The translations under genes and the position numbers were made by a program. From assembly GCF_040939125.1 (NCBI RefSeq), contig NZ_CP162495.1, positions 310,001-374,000 on the forward strand: DNA of 64,000 nt, given 5' to 3'. A model generated the notes under the pieces. It was given only the letters and a program-made list of their open reading frames with translations, did no database searches and was not told the origin of the DNA. The first letter of the stretch is position 1. The number at the start of each line of letters is the position of its first letter. This DNA comes from Clostridium sp. BJN0013 (lineage in GTDB: Bacteria; Bacillota; Clostridia; Clostridiales; Clostridiaceae). Shown one piece after another: positions 21,164 to 30,155 of the stretch.

Positions 21164-22267
21164 TTATTTTTTGGGATTTAATATGTCCTCTATGTCATTA
21201 GCTGATAGATCATAATAGTAGTAATTTTTATAAAATTCTTTTACCTTTTGCTTAATATCTAAATCATTAAATAAGTCGGGATGGAGATTTTTGGCTAGCC
21301 ATAAAGGTTGTAATGCACCTTCTGCACTTCTTACAGACCATAAATATACTCCTTTAGGATTAAGATAAACTTGTTTATTTTTTACAGCTGTTAGAGATTG
21401 CCACTGATTTGAACTGCTTGTGTCCATGATATAATCGTAAGTGTTTTTACTTGTGGCTATAATCACATCTGGCTGATTTTTGTATAGAAACTCAAAATCA
21501 ACACTGGTACCTTCATTGCTAGTGCTAGATTCTTTAGAAATATTTTCTGAAGCTATATTTATACCTCCAGCAGCCTCTATGTAGGAAGTATTTATGTCAT
21601 TGGAACCAATTGTGGTAAGTGACCCTTTTGGGGTACCACTGGCAACAAATACTTTAACTTTTTCACTAGACTTAGTTTTGTCACTAACATATTTTATATT
21701 ATTATCATAGTATTCATTAAATTTTTTAGCTTTCTCTTCACCGCTTTCTCCAAGTACTTTTCCAACCATAGTAATAGTATTTTTTATATCTTCAGGAGTT
21801 TCTAATTTTAGTCCTAGAAAAGCTATATTAGCTTTTTGTAGTCTTTCTTGTTCAGTTTGAGTAAATGTACCAAAAACTACTTGTGAGTTTGCTTTAAGTA
21901 AAGTCTCCATGTTTAAAGTTCCAGGGCCTGAACCTGTGTAGGCAGCGGGAATTTCTGTTATCCTAGGATAAACTTTAGGAAAAAAACCTGTTTGAACCCC
22001 TTGGGCTGTTGCCACCAATTTATCTGCTCCACCAAGTATTAAAACTATCTGATTCAAAGCTCCAGATGCAGCTATTCTAGTAATCTCATAGGGTATTGTG
22101 ACTGTTTTACCAGTACCATCAACTATTTTTCTTGTTGAGGATGTTGAATTCTCTTGCTTGGTGGATGTACTATTTTTTTTATTTCCACAGCCTGTACTAA
22201 TAATTGACATGAGCATAACTGTAATTACTATAAATAAAATTAAAATTTTTGAATTTGTTTTTTTCAT
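21164..22267 (-). CDS. ABC transporter substrate-binding lipoprotein (iron or cobalamin type)
   Basis: The 367-residue precursor has an N-terminal hydrophobic signal and a lipobox-like STGC at residues 24-27, so it is a membrane-anchored extracellular lipoprotein. The body resembles the FepB/BtuF cluster: VDGTGKTVTIP near the start of the mature protein, then RIAASGALNQIVLILGG, and a Trp-rich C-terminal lobe. The transported ligand is probably a metal chelate. No permease or ATPase gene is adjacent. It lies 41 nt downstream of the nitrogenase-like gene on the same strand and is very likely co-transcribed with it. Confidence 0.85.
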   Translation of the reverse strand: MKKTNSKILILFIVITVMLMSIISTGCGNKKNSTSTKQENSTSSTRKIVDGTGKTVTIPYEITRIAASGALNQIVLILGGADKLVATAQGVQTGFFPKVYPRITEIPAAYTGSGPGTLNMETLLKANSQVVFGTFTQTEQERLQKANIAFLGLKLETPEDIKNTITMVGKVLGESGEEKAKKFNEYYDNNIKYVSDKTKSSEKVKVFVASGTPKGSLTTIGSNDINTSYIEAAGGINIASENISKESSTSNEGTSVDFEFLYKNQPDVIIATSKNTYDYIMDTSSSNQWQSLTAVKNKQVYLNPKGVYLWSVRSAEGALQPLWLAKNLHPDLFNDLDIKQKVKEFYKNYYYYDLSANDIEDILNPKK

Positions 22268-22308
22268 ATTAGCTCTCCTTTATTATTTTATTGTAATATC
22301 TTTTTGAT

Positions 22309-23364
22309 TTATAATCCTCTTAATATGCAGGAAAAAATATCTTCTATAAAAGCTAGCCTTCCTTCATATCCAACATAACTTTTATTGAGTATCAACCTAT
22401 CTGAAATAGGAAGACTTATAGAAATGAAATATCCTTTCAACTTAGAAGCAATTATTGAATCCCAGCTGCTGCCTATAATTAAAGGAATTAAATCTTCAAT
22501 TTTTTCCTTGATACTTTTAATAATTTTTTCTCCATCATTTACGAAGGTAATTGCTGAAGATATTTCACTAGTTATATTTTTAAAACTGTTTTCTATCTTA
22601 TCTCTGTATTTATAAGGGGGATCATCTACTATATATTGGCATCCTGGTATCATACCCAATTCTTTTACTAAAAATCTGGTAATTCCAGATATATATGTAG
22701 ACTTTCCAATAGTAAAGAAACGTTGTGGGAAGGTGCTGTCATAACGAGTTAACATTTCAGTTAATCTTTCCATTAGCCAATTTGCAATATATTTGCTGAA
22801 ACGGTCAGCAGAAATTAATAGAGTACCTTGTGCACTTCCCATTTTTTCTAAACACTCATAATCTGTATAGCAAGAGATATGATTCCACTTAACGGGTATT
22901 TTATTAAGTATTTCTTTTATATCATCATTACTACTAAAATTAATAACATTATAAAATTTTCCCTCTTTATGGGTAGTTCTTATGAGTTTATTCAAGCCTC
23001 CGGCTTTTTTGAAGTTAAATCCAGAACCCCATGCCTTAGAATTGTAAAGTTTGCAGGTAATTGTGATTAAAGGAATTGAATAATTATCCTGGATAGAATC
23101 AATAACATTTTGTATATCCATCTCTGTGATATTGCTGCTAATTAACTTTGCATTTTCAATAGGCAAACCGCGTTTTTTTAATCCTATTTTAAATTTAAGA
23201 TTAAAATCCACAAATGATGATGCGCATCCCAAAGGTGAGTGAATAATTACTACATTACCTTTTATTGTAGAAAGAATATTTGAAATAATAGGTGACTGAC
23301 ATTCTGCACATTGCATAAAAGTTAGATTGTGTGTATTATTATGTTCTAATTTTTCTTTGTACAT
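22309..23364 (-). CDS. Orphan nitrogenase component 1-like protein (NifD/NifK family)
   Basis: The product is about 352 residues from the ATG at 23364, which follows an AAAGGGGG site; the longer frame to 23460 lacks a site. It resembles the oxidoreductase/nitrogenase component 1 family. A first cysteine region (MQCAEC), a PLGC motif about 25 residues on, and a third cysteine in ITITCKLYNSK occupy the places of the three P-cluster ligands in NifD and NifK. No second subunit, NifH-like reductase or cofactor-assembly gene is nearby, and the protein is shorter than NifD (about 480). Pairing with a binding lipoprotein suggests a metal-linked role. The reaction is unknown. Confidence 0.7.
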   Translation of the reverse strand: MYKEKLEHNNTHNLTFMQCAECQSPIISNILSTIKGNVVIIHSPLGCASSFVDFNLKFKIGLKKRGLPIENAKLISSNITEMDIQNVIDSIQDNYSIPLITITCKLYNSKAWGSGFNFKKAGGLNKLIRTTHKEGKFYNVINFSSNDDIKEILNKIPVKWNHISCYTDYECLEKMGSAQGTLLISADRFSKYIANWLMERLTEMLTRYDSTFPQRFFTIGKSTYISGITRFLVKELGMIPGCQYIVDDPPYKYRDKIENSFKNITSEISSAITFVNDGEKIIKSIKEKIEDLIPLIIGSSWDSIIASKLKGYFISISLPISDRLILNKSYVGYEGRLAFIEDIFSCILRGL

Positions 23365-23790
23365 AGATACCCCCTTTTGAGATTTTAAAATATATACTTC
23401 AAATAATAACTTAATAATATATAACATATTATTTATAAGTTTATTATTGTAATGATTCATTATGTTTCATGTAATTTTATTATGTTTAGCATAATTTTGT
23501 GTTTATTATAATATAAGAAAAATTATATTTCAATAATTTTTTCAATATTTTATTGATAATTTATTATTTATAATGCCTTTTATTTTCGTATATGATATTT
23601 TTATTATATAATTTTTTTGAATTTTACTTTGGAGAGTTTTTAGATTATTTTTTGTAAAATGCTATAAGATTAAATGTTGTACAAAAACATTTGTATATAT
23701 TTTTATAACGTGTAAGTGTATAATAATGATGTAAATAGCATTATTACATTTTTAAAATTTTATAAATAATTTTATATTAAGGTGAGTTAT
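23365..23790. other. Divergent intergenic region between the nitrogenase-like gene and recD2
   Basis: Very AT-rich, about 425 bp, with no gene. It must hold promoters for both directions. TTGTACAAAAACATTTG and similar AT-rich motifs are visible, but none can be assigned with confidence. Confidence 0.4.
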
Positions 23791-26043
23791 ATGCAGGAAT
23801 TACAGGGAGTTGTAGAAGATATAATATTTCAGAACAAGGATAATGGGTATGCGGTGGCTAAAATGAAAGAGAGAGAACATACAATAACTATAGTTGGATG
23901 TATACCTTATATAATAGAAGGACAAAATTTAAAGGTTTCAGGAGAATGGGTAATTCATCCTGAATTTGGGCATCAATTTAAAGTTAAAATATTTGAAGAG
24001 ATAATTCCAGATACCTTAGTTGGTATAGAAAAATATTTGTCTTCAGGTATTATATCAGGCATAGGACCGGTTACTGCAAAAAAAATAGTAGAAAAGTTTG
24101 GAAAAGATACCCTTCATATACTAGATAGCAACATAGAAAGGCTAAAAGAAATAGAGGGTATAGGGGCAAGAAAAATATCCTTAATAGAAAAATCTTATTG
24201 TAAGCAATATGAGATAAGAAATATAATGATATTTATGCAAACTTATGGAGTGACTCCTAATCAGTGTGTAAAAATATACAAAAAGTTAGGAGCTAACTCT
24301 ATAAATATGGTAAAAGAAAATCCGTATATTCTTACAGAAGAAATATCAGGAATAGGATTCAAGATAGCAGATAAAATAGCAAGGGGTCTTGGCATAGAAA
24401 AAGATTCTCCTTTTAGGATACAAAGTGGTATAAAATATTTAATAAATAAATTTTGCAGCATGGGAAATACTTATATGCCTATAGATATATTGATAAAAAA
24501 TGGAATGAATATACTTGGGGTGACTCAAAAAGAATTGGAGAAAAATATATATGAAAGTTCCTTAAATGGGAAAATAAAGTTAGAACAATGGCAAGATAAG
24601 GTCTGTGTATTTTCTATGACCTATTATTATTGTGAATTAAGTGTAACTAAGAAGATATTAACTCTAGCTTTCAACAAGTATAAAAATATAGATTTGAATA
24701 TACATGAAGAAATTAAAAATTTTGAAAAGACAAATGACATAAAATTCGATCTTTCACAAAAAGAAGCAATTAAAGGGGCAGTAGAAAATAGTGTAGAAAT
24801 AATAACAGGAGGACCTGGAACAGGAAAGACTACTATAATTAATTGTATAATTCAGTTATTTGAAAAATCTAACTTGAAAGTTCTCATGGCTGCACCTACC
24901 GGAAGGGCTGCGAAGAGAATGTCAGAGGCAACTAATAAAGAGGCAAAAACTATACATAGATTACTTGAAATAGGTGTGGAAAGTGATGAGGAAGCATTAT
25001 TTTTTTCTAGGGGGGAAGAATCTCCTCTTCAATGTGATGTAGTAATTATAGATGAAGCTTCTATGATAGATATAGTAATGATGAATAATTTATTAAAATC
25101 TATTTCATTAAAAACAAGACTTATAATAGTAGGAGATTCACAGCAGCTTCCTTCTGTAGGACCTGGAAATGTACTTAGAGATCTTATAGATAGCCGATGC
25201 ATTAAAGTAGTTAGGTTAAAAGAAATATTTAGACAGTCAAGAGAAAGCATGATTATAGTAAATGCCCATAAAATAAATTCAGGAGAAATGCCAATCTTAA
25301 ATAAGAAATTTAAAGATTTTTATTTTATAAGATCTTTGGAATTCTCTAACATATTAAATCTTTTAGTAGAATTAGCAAATAAAAGATTACCAGCATTCAA
25401 TGAGCATTGGGATAAAATGAAACATATTCAAATATTATCTCCTATGAGAAAAGGAATTTTAGGAGTATCAAATTTAAATAGAAAACTTCAGGAGGTTTTA
25501 AATCCTAGAAGTGATAATAAAAAAGAAAAGTGCTTTAGAGATATGATTTTTAGAGTTGGAGATAAAGTAATGCAAATTAAAAATAACTATACTTTAAAAT
25601 GGACAGGAATTTCAGAAGAAAAAGAGGGAAAAGGTATGGGGATTTTTAATGGTGATTTTGGATATATTGAGGACATTGATGAAGAAAAAAACACAGTAAC
25701 TGTTATATTCGATGAAGAAAAGAGAGTTGTATACGATAGTATATGTTTAGATGAACTAGATTTGGCTTATGCCATAACTATACATAAAAGTCAGGGTAGT
25801 GAATTTCCTGTTATTATTGTTCCTATATTTATGGGGTCAGTTTTACTTATGAACAGAAATTTATTATATACAGCTATAACTAGGGCAAAAGAGATGGTGG
25901 TGCTTGTAGGAGATTTAAGAGCCTTAAGCTTTATGATAGGTAATAATAAAAGTTTTGAAAGGTATTCCTTATTAAAATATAGAATAATGGATATAATGGA
26001 GAGTGAAGTGGATGTTACTTTGGAACAAAATGAGTTTCATTGA
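23791..26043 (+). CDS. recD2: RecD2-type ATP-dependent DNA helicase
   Basis: The roughly 750-residue superfamily 1B helicase unwinds DNA 5' to 3'. It has an N-terminal OB-like region, helix-hairpin-helix repeats (SGIGPVTAKKIV, EGIGARKISLIEKS, SGIGFKIADKIA), Walker A GGPGTGKTT near residue 345, Walker B VVIIDEASMID, and the SH3-like C-terminal part with AITIHKSQGSEFP. This is the RecBC-independent RecD2 type. A GTG at 23782 is in frame but is itself part of the AAGGTG ribosome binding site, so the ATG at 23791 is preferred. It overlaps the next gene by about 30 nt. Confidence 0.95.
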   Translation: MQELQGVVEDIIFQNKDNGYAVAKMKEREHTITIVGCIPYIIEGQNLKVSGEWVIHPEFGHQFKVKIFEEIIPDTLVGIEKYLSSGIISGIGPVTAKKIVEKFGKDTLHILDSNIERLKEIEGIGARKISLIEKSYCKQYEIRNIMIFMQTYGVTPNQCVKIYKKLGANSINMVKENPYILTEEISGIGFKIADKIARGLGIEKDSPFRIQSGIKYLINKFCSMGNTYMPIDILIKNGMNILGVTQKELEKNIYESSLNGKIKLEQWQDKVCVFSMTYYYCELSVTKKILTLAFNKYKNIDLNIHEEIKNFEKTNDIKFDLSQKEAIKGAVENSVEIITGGPGTGKTTIINCIIQLFEKSNLKVLMAAPTGRAAKRMSEATNKEAKTIHRLLEIGVESDEEALFFSRGEESPLQCDVVIIDEASMIDIVMMNNLLKSISLKTRLIIVGDSQQLPSVGPGNVLRDLIDSRCIKVVRLKEIFRQSRESMIIVNAHKINSGEMPILNKKFKDFYFIRSLEFSNILNLLVELANKRLPAFNEHWDKMKHIQILSPMRKGILGVSNLNRKLQEVLNPRSDNKKEKCFRDMIFRVGDKVMQIKNNYTLKWTGISEEKEGKGMGIFNGDFGYIEDIDEEKNTVTVIFDEEKRVVYDSICLDELDLAYAITIHKSQGSEFPVIIVPIFMGSVLLMNRNLLYTAITRAKEMVVLVGDLRALSFMIGNNKSFERYSLLKYRIMDIMESEVDVTLEQNEFH

Positions 26044-27040
26044 TAGGAAAGAAGAAATAAGTGAAGAGATATTAAAGTGGAGTTTTACTAAAGAATCTTT
26101 TTTAAGTGTTATTTCTGTTCCGTATAATTCAACTAAGAGTTTTATTCAGATTATTCAACGTTATGTAACTGAAAACAAGAATGTAATTTATATAACTAAT
26201 GAGGAATTGGGTAATATTGATATAATAAAGAATATAGAAAAGTATGGAAAAGTTGTGGATTATGCATATGTGGAAAATTCAGAAAAGTGTATAGAATCTA
26301 AGCTAAAGGTATGTAATTTCGAAAATGCCATAAAGTTAAAAGAAAAGTTTAAATTAATTATATATGATGATATAAATAGTTTTTCTGAATACAATAAATA
26401 TGAAATATTTGATTTGATTGATAAATTAAGCTGCAAAGACAGTAAAGTTATTATATATTCTATAGAGAATATATTCAAACACTCAAGAGAAATATTTATA
26501 CCAGTTAGAAAAGGGATACAAATAGTGGAACCAAGGTTAATACTTACAAGACTTAATATAAATGAGAACATACCATTTGTTGTATACGAATATTTAAGAT
26601 GGTCTATGGATATAGGAAAAAAAACTATAATATATGTTCCAAATGAACAAAAATTACAAAATGTATGCCTGTATATTTATAAATATTGTAGAAGCTTTAG
26701 TAAAAATATTATACCTTTTTTTGATGGAAAATCTAATGAAACGTTACTCAAAGAATTTTTACACGGGGTAAATGACATATTAATAACTAATTCTTTTCAT
26801 AGAGATATATGCAATGTAAAAAAATGCGATGTAATGGTATATTTTGCGGATAATCCACAGTTTGATTATAAAAAAATTGTCTATTTATGCAGAGGAAGAG
26901 ATATAGGAAGAGGTGAAAATAGCTTAAAAGAAGAGGTTATATTATTGGCTAATTTAGAAAGTGTACATATGGAAGAAGCTAAAAATATAACCAGGAATTT
27001 TAATAGGAAAGCATGGAAAATAGGGTTATTAAAAATCTAA
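26012..27040 (+). CDS. Degenerate ComFA-like protein
   Basis: The protein of about 342 residues lies between recD2 and comFC, where comFA (a DEAD-box DNA-uptake helicase) often precedes comFC. The order of segments resembles a superfamily 2 helicase: an NVIYITNEE strand, LIIYDDINSF where DEAD would be, YSIENIF, and a second domain with KKTIIYVPNEQKLQNV and KKIVYLCRGRDIGRG. The expected P-loop is replaced by SVPYNSTKSF, which lacks GxGKT, so ATP hydrolysis is unlikely. The start has alternatives at 26003 (GTG) and 26030 (ATG). It overlaps both neighbours, indicating one operon. Confidence 0.55.
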   Translation: MLLWNKMSFIDRKEEISEEILKWSFTKESFLSVISVPYNSTKSFIQIIQRYVTENKNVIYITNEELGNIDIIKNIEKYGKVVDYAYVENSEKCIESKLKVCNFENAIKLKEKFKLIIYDDINSFSEYNKYEIFDLIDKLSCKDSKVIIYSIENIFKHSREIFIPVRKGIQIVEPRLILTRLNINENIPFVVYEYLRWSMDIGKKTIIYVPNEQKLQNVCLYIYKYCRSFSKNIIPFFDGKSNETLLKEFLHGVNDILITNSFHRDICNVKKCDVMVYFADNPQFDYKKIVYLCRGRDIGRGENSLKEEVILLANLESVHMEEAKNITRNFNRKAWKIGLLKI

Positions 27041-27693
27041 GGTTTTTATTGGATTGTGTACTGGATTTAGTGTATTGCGGAGATGGAAAATGTATATTAT
27101 GCGGAGAGGATTTATATGAAGATGAAATTATATGTACTGCTTGTGAAAATAATGTAAAAATTTGCAAAGATAGTTTTAATATAAAAGTTCATAATAAACA
27201 GTGCAGATGTTATAGCAGTGCTTATTATTCTGGAAGTATGATGGAACTTATTTTAAAGTTAAAATATAAAAATTCCTTTAAGGCAGGAGAAGTTATAGCG
27301 AAGTACATGAAAAATACAATATTTAATAATAAAATTGAGTTTGATATTATAACTTATGTACCTATGACAAAGAAAAGTATTAAAAAAAGAGGATACAATC
27401 AAAGTGAATATCTGGCAAAAACACTGGGGAAATGTATGGATAAACCTGTTGTATCCTGTCTGAATAAAATAAAGGACACTAAAGATCAAATTGGATTGAG
27501 CAAAATGAATAGGTGGGATAATATTCAAGGAAGTTTTAAGTTCAATGATAGATATTCCATAGAAAATAAAAGTATTTTAATAATAGACGATGTATTAACT
27601 ACTGGTGCTACAGCCTTTTATTGTTGTAGTGAGCTTATTAAGGGTAAGGGGGGAAAAATTAATATATTGACTGGAGCCAAAAGTAAGGTATAA
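27013..27693 (+). CDS. comFC: ComF family protein (phosphoribosyltransferase-like)
   Basis: The 226-residue protein has an N-terminal four-cysteine zinc-binding segment (CILC, then CTAC) and a type I phosphoribosyltransferase domain with the PRPP loop ILIIDDVLTTGATA near residues 188-201. YVPMTKKSIKKRGYNQSEYLA is the ComFC signature. In competent bacteria ComFC acts in DNA uptake or processing. It overlaps the upstream ComFA-like gene by 28 nt. It is the last gene before the accessory island. Confidence 0.9.
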   Translation: MENRVIKNLRFLLDCVLDLVYCGDGKCILCGEDLYEDEIICTACENNVKICKDSFNIKVHNKQCRCYSSAYYSGSMMELILKLKYKNSFKAGEVIAKYMKNTIFNNKIEFDIITYVPMTKKSIKKRGYNQSEYLAKTLGKCMDKPVVSCLNKIKDTKDQIGLSKMNRWDNIQGSFKFNDRYSIENKSILIIDDVLTTGATAFYCCSELIKGKGGKINILTGAKSKV

Positions 27694-27704
27694 TTTTATT
27701 AGTT

Positions 27705-27960
27705 GGGTTAGGTTTGTGGTTGAAAATCGATGCTAGTCGCAGGCAAAACGATCCACGTAAGTTGAATAAAATATTTAATGAGCATGGTGCGGTTTAGAAG
27801 TAAGTCCTGCCGTAAAATACGAGAGGATTAGTAGTGAGAGGGTAATTCCGGGTAGTGAACGTTCCAGCAGGCGAGTGTGGGGGCAAAGACCAGGTCAACT
27901 AACTCACAAATGCACCAATCGTGCAACTGTAGCAGCCTTTTTTAAGGCTGCTATATTAAT
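27705..27960 (+). ncRNA. Structured RNA, probably raiA-type
   Basis: About 200 nt of unusually GC-balanced, non-coding sequence directly after comFC. A long-range closing stem pairs TTTGTG-GTTGA (27713-27723) with TCAAC...CACAAA (27895-27910). Inside are GATGCTAGTCGCAGGC, GTCCTGCCG, GTAATTCCGGGTAGTGAACG and GTTCCAGCAGGCGAG, the sort of strictly ordered blocks seen in large structured RNAs. In clostridia the raiA RNA motif lies between comFC and the raiA gene, so position and size suggest that family. I cannot check it against a covariance model. A perfect 9-bp hairpin, AGCAGCCTT with AAGGCTGCT, closes the unit at 27931-27952. Confidence 0.6.
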
Positions 27961-27974
27961 TTGATTTTAAATAT
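27931..27974. repeat. 44-bp direct repeat, left copy (hairpin plus flank)
   Basis: It matches 47638-47681 at 42 of 44 positions in the same orientation. The first half is the hairpin AGCAGCCTTTTTTAAGGCT-GCT and the second half is an AT-rich flank ending ATTTTAAATAT. Confidence 0.75.
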
Positions 27975-28204
27975 TCCCGCCTTATTCCCGCCTTAGAGAA
28001 AATGGCTATGTTCTTGGGTAGTACTTCTGCTTCAATAAGGTCATGACCATAATTATGATATGGTGCAAAATTATTCATAGTTGAATTTTTTAGTGTTTTT
28101 ATGTGGTAAAATAAACAATGCGATTTAAAGAGTAAATATACTTTCATTTGATAAATTTAAAATTTACTGCCATATTGACTTTTTACGCAAACAGGTATAT
28201 GATG

Positions 28205-28475
28205 TAAAAAATAAGAGTAAAAGTCGGTGAAGAGAAGTAGTAGATATGGGAATTTAGCTAAAGCGAATTTGGGATAGTGAGAGCCAAATGCTGTAGTCTA
28301 TATTGAATGGGTCTCCGAGATGTGATGTGAAATAGAAGTAGCAATAAACGGATAGTCCACCGTTAAAAGGACAGAGTATCGAGTAATCTCCGTACCTGAA
28401 AAAGCTGATTTTATATTAAGGTGGTATAGCATAATGTTCACTTTGCCCTTATTAGGGTGAAGTGTTTTTTTATTT
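28205..28475 (+). promoter_or_regulatory. T-box leader (aminoacyl-tRNA sensing)
   Basis: The leader contains the T-box hallmarks in order: an AGAGAAG motif near 28231, AGCGAATTTGGGATAGTGAGAG (the AG bulge and distal loop region), a GAATGGGTCTCC specifier region near 28303, a stem III AACGG/CCGTT, and the antiterminator sequence AAGGTGGTATAGC near 28419. A competing terminator CACTTTGCCCT/AGGGTGAAGTG with a T-run ends it at about 28471. Reading after GAA the specifier is TGG (Trp); ATG (Met) is the alternative. The TGGT bulge would pair with a tRNA ending ACCA, which fits Met better than Trp. Confidence 0.8.
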
Positions 28476-28504
28476 TATAGAACTTTTAGCTGTTATTTTC
28501 ATAT

Positions 28505-28580
28505 TAGTATAAAAAATAAATATGGGTGGCATAGCAGTCACTTTGTCCCATATGGGGATAAAGTGGCTTTTTTGTTTATA
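28505..28580 (+). promoter_or_regulatory. Second T-box antiterminator/terminator module
   Basis: About 40 nt after the first terminator comes GGGTGGCATAGCAG, another T-box bulge sequence (TGGC), and then a terminator CACTTTGTCCC/GGGATAAAGTG followed by a T-run. No second stem I precedes it. TGGC would match a tRNA with discriminator G, as in tRNA-Trp. It looks like a partial duplication of the T-box 3' half. Confidence 0.6.
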
Positions 28581-28673
28581 AAACTATTTATGGAAAGGAT
28601 GATATTCATGTTAAACTTATGGTTTAGAAATAATCATTGTTATTTAAGATAGACAAACTTAGGAGGTTAAAAA

Positions 28674-29063
28674 ATGAGCCAAATTAAAGTATATGATCTA
28701 AAGAATAACCTAAATAATATTAAGGGAAAATTATCAGAGGTTATTCATCCTTGTGTAGTGGATGTTTTTCAGATGCCTGGAGATAAGAGATTCTATAGAT
28801 TCTTTCCTTTAGATAGAGAGGATTTTTACTTTCAAACCAACAGAACAGAAAAATATACAATAACTGAAGTTAGCATATTTGAGGGAAGAACTACTGAAGC
28901 AAAGAAAAAATTAATAAAGCTTTTACTTGAAAGAATCCAAGAAGAACTAAATATTATGCCTAATGATATTGAACTAACAATTTTTGAGACTTCTAGCCAT
29001 AATTGGGGAATAAGAGGATTACCAGGAGATGAATTAAGTTTAAATTACAATATCGAAATATAG
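28674..29063 (+). CDS. Tautomerase family protein
   Basis: The 129-residue protein resembles the tautomerase_2 branch of the 4-oxalocrotonate tautomerase/MIF superfamily. Conserved-looking stretches are QMPGDKRFYRFFPL and TEVSIFEGRTTEAKKKLIKLL, with helix and strand order typical of the fold, and a C-terminal ETSSHNWGIRGLPGDEL. The usual N-terminal catalytic proline of 4-OT is not at position 2 here. It follows the T-box region, with a 14-codon frame containing one Trp at about 28609 in between, and precedes a methyltransferase gene by 16 nt. A substrate cannot be named. Confidence 0.75.
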   Translation: MSQIKVYDLKNNLNNIKGKLSEVIHPCVVDVFQMPGDKRFYRFFPLDREDFYFQTNRTEKYTITEVSIFEGRTTEAKKKLIKLLLERIQEELNIMPNDIELTIFETSSHNWGIRGLPGDELSLNYNIEI

Positions 29064-29079
29064 TTTTGGAGTGGATGAT

Positions 29080-29769
29080 ATGGAGAAGAAATTGGACTTA
29101 AAGAATATCGTTCTAATAGGAAGAACTTTTAATGAATATTATAGGATGTTTGATATTCATAATATAAGTAAAAGTGAGAGAATATTGGATGTAGCTTCAG
29201 GTGTTAGTTCTTTTTGTGCAGAAGCTAGAACTTTAGGATATGATGTTACTGCTTCTGATAGAATTTATTGTTTTTCAGCTAAGAAAATAAAAGAAAAGTG
29301 TGCAAAAGATTTAGAAATAACAATGACAAAAATGGAAGAGATTAAAGATTTGTATAAGTGGGAGTATTTTAAAGACATTAAACATTTAAAAGGACACCGT
29401 AAAAAAGCGTATAAGACATTTATTCAGGATTTTAAACAAAATTCAAGGGTGGAATATGTTACTACTGAGTACCCTAAAAGCCATTTTAAAGATAAACAGT
29501 TTAATATAGCTCTTGTATCACACTTTCTGTTTATGTATGATGAGCATTTAGGTTATAAATTCCACAAAAAGGTTATTGAGGAATTAGTAAGGATAACATC
29601 AAAGGAAATAAGAGTATTTCCAATAGTCAATTTAAAATGTGAGAAATCTCTGTTTGTTAACAGGCTAATAGAAGATAAATGCTTTTCTAAATATGAAATT
29701 GAAACAGTAAAAGTAAATTATGAATTTGTGAAAGGTGGAAACGAAATGTTAGTAATCAAGGTTCAATAA
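29080..29769 (+). CDS. Class I SAM-dependent methyltransferase
   Basis: The protein of about 229 residues carries the SAM-binding motif I ERILDVASGVSSFCAEA followed by GYDVTASDRIY (motif II acidic residue), and a later strand FNIALVSHFLFMY. The substrate is unknown. The ATG at 29080 is 8 nt after a GGAG site; a GTG at 29071 lies inside that site. It is probably cotranscribed with the tautomerase gene and so falls under the T-box. Confidence 0.75.
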   Translation: MEKKLDLKNIVLIGRTFNEYYRMFDIHNISKSERILDVASGVSSFCAEARTLGYDVTASDRIYCFSAKKIKEKCAKDLEITMTKMEEIKDLYKWEYFKDIKHLKGHRKKAYKTFIQDFKQNSRVEYVTTEYPKSHFKDKQFNIALVSHFLFMYDEHLGYKFHKKVIEELVRITSKEIRVFPIVNLKCEKSLFVNRLIEDKCFSKYEIETVKVNYEFVKGGNEMLVIKVQ

Positions 29770-29823
29770 TAGTACTTGGTTCATCAATTCAATCATATGG
29801 AATGAAGCAGATAAACCTCTGAA

Positions 29824-30120
29824 AATGATAGGCCTATTTATACAGCAAAAGAAGGTGCTGACTATTTTAAAATTGATATTGCTCAAATGGCACCAACATT
29901 AATAATATATACTGCTAAAGGGTTTTATGTACTAGTTATATCAGGTGAAAGAGGTCATGTAAATTTCAAGGAAATAAAATGCTTGCTAAATTGTAAAAAC
30001 GTTAAATTAACGACTAAAGACGAAGTTAAATTGATAACGGGATTTTCAGTTGGTAATGTTCCAATACTTGAAATCCCATTGCCATATATAATTGATAAGA
30101 GACTTCTATTGAGTATTTAG
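29824..30120 (+). pseudogene. YbaK/ProX-type aminoacyl-tRNA deacylase fragment
   Basis: An open frame reads PIYTAKEGADYFKIDIAQMA, then TLIIYTAKGFYVLVISGER and TKDEVKLITGFSVGNVPI, the core of the YbaK editing domain that clears mischarged Cys or Ala from tRNA-Pro. The N-terminal third is missing and the end (LLLSI) stops short of the last helix. No ribosome binding site precedes the ATG at 29887. A decayed remnant is most likely. Confidence 0.6.
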
Positions 30121-30155
30121 CTATTATTATATGATTAACATACTCTTTTAATTCA

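Noticed and set aside
27956-28147. A 63-codon minus-strand frame after the raiA-type RNA
   Set aside because: No ribosome binding site or family resemblance; it overlaps the direct repeat and the start of the T-box leader region.
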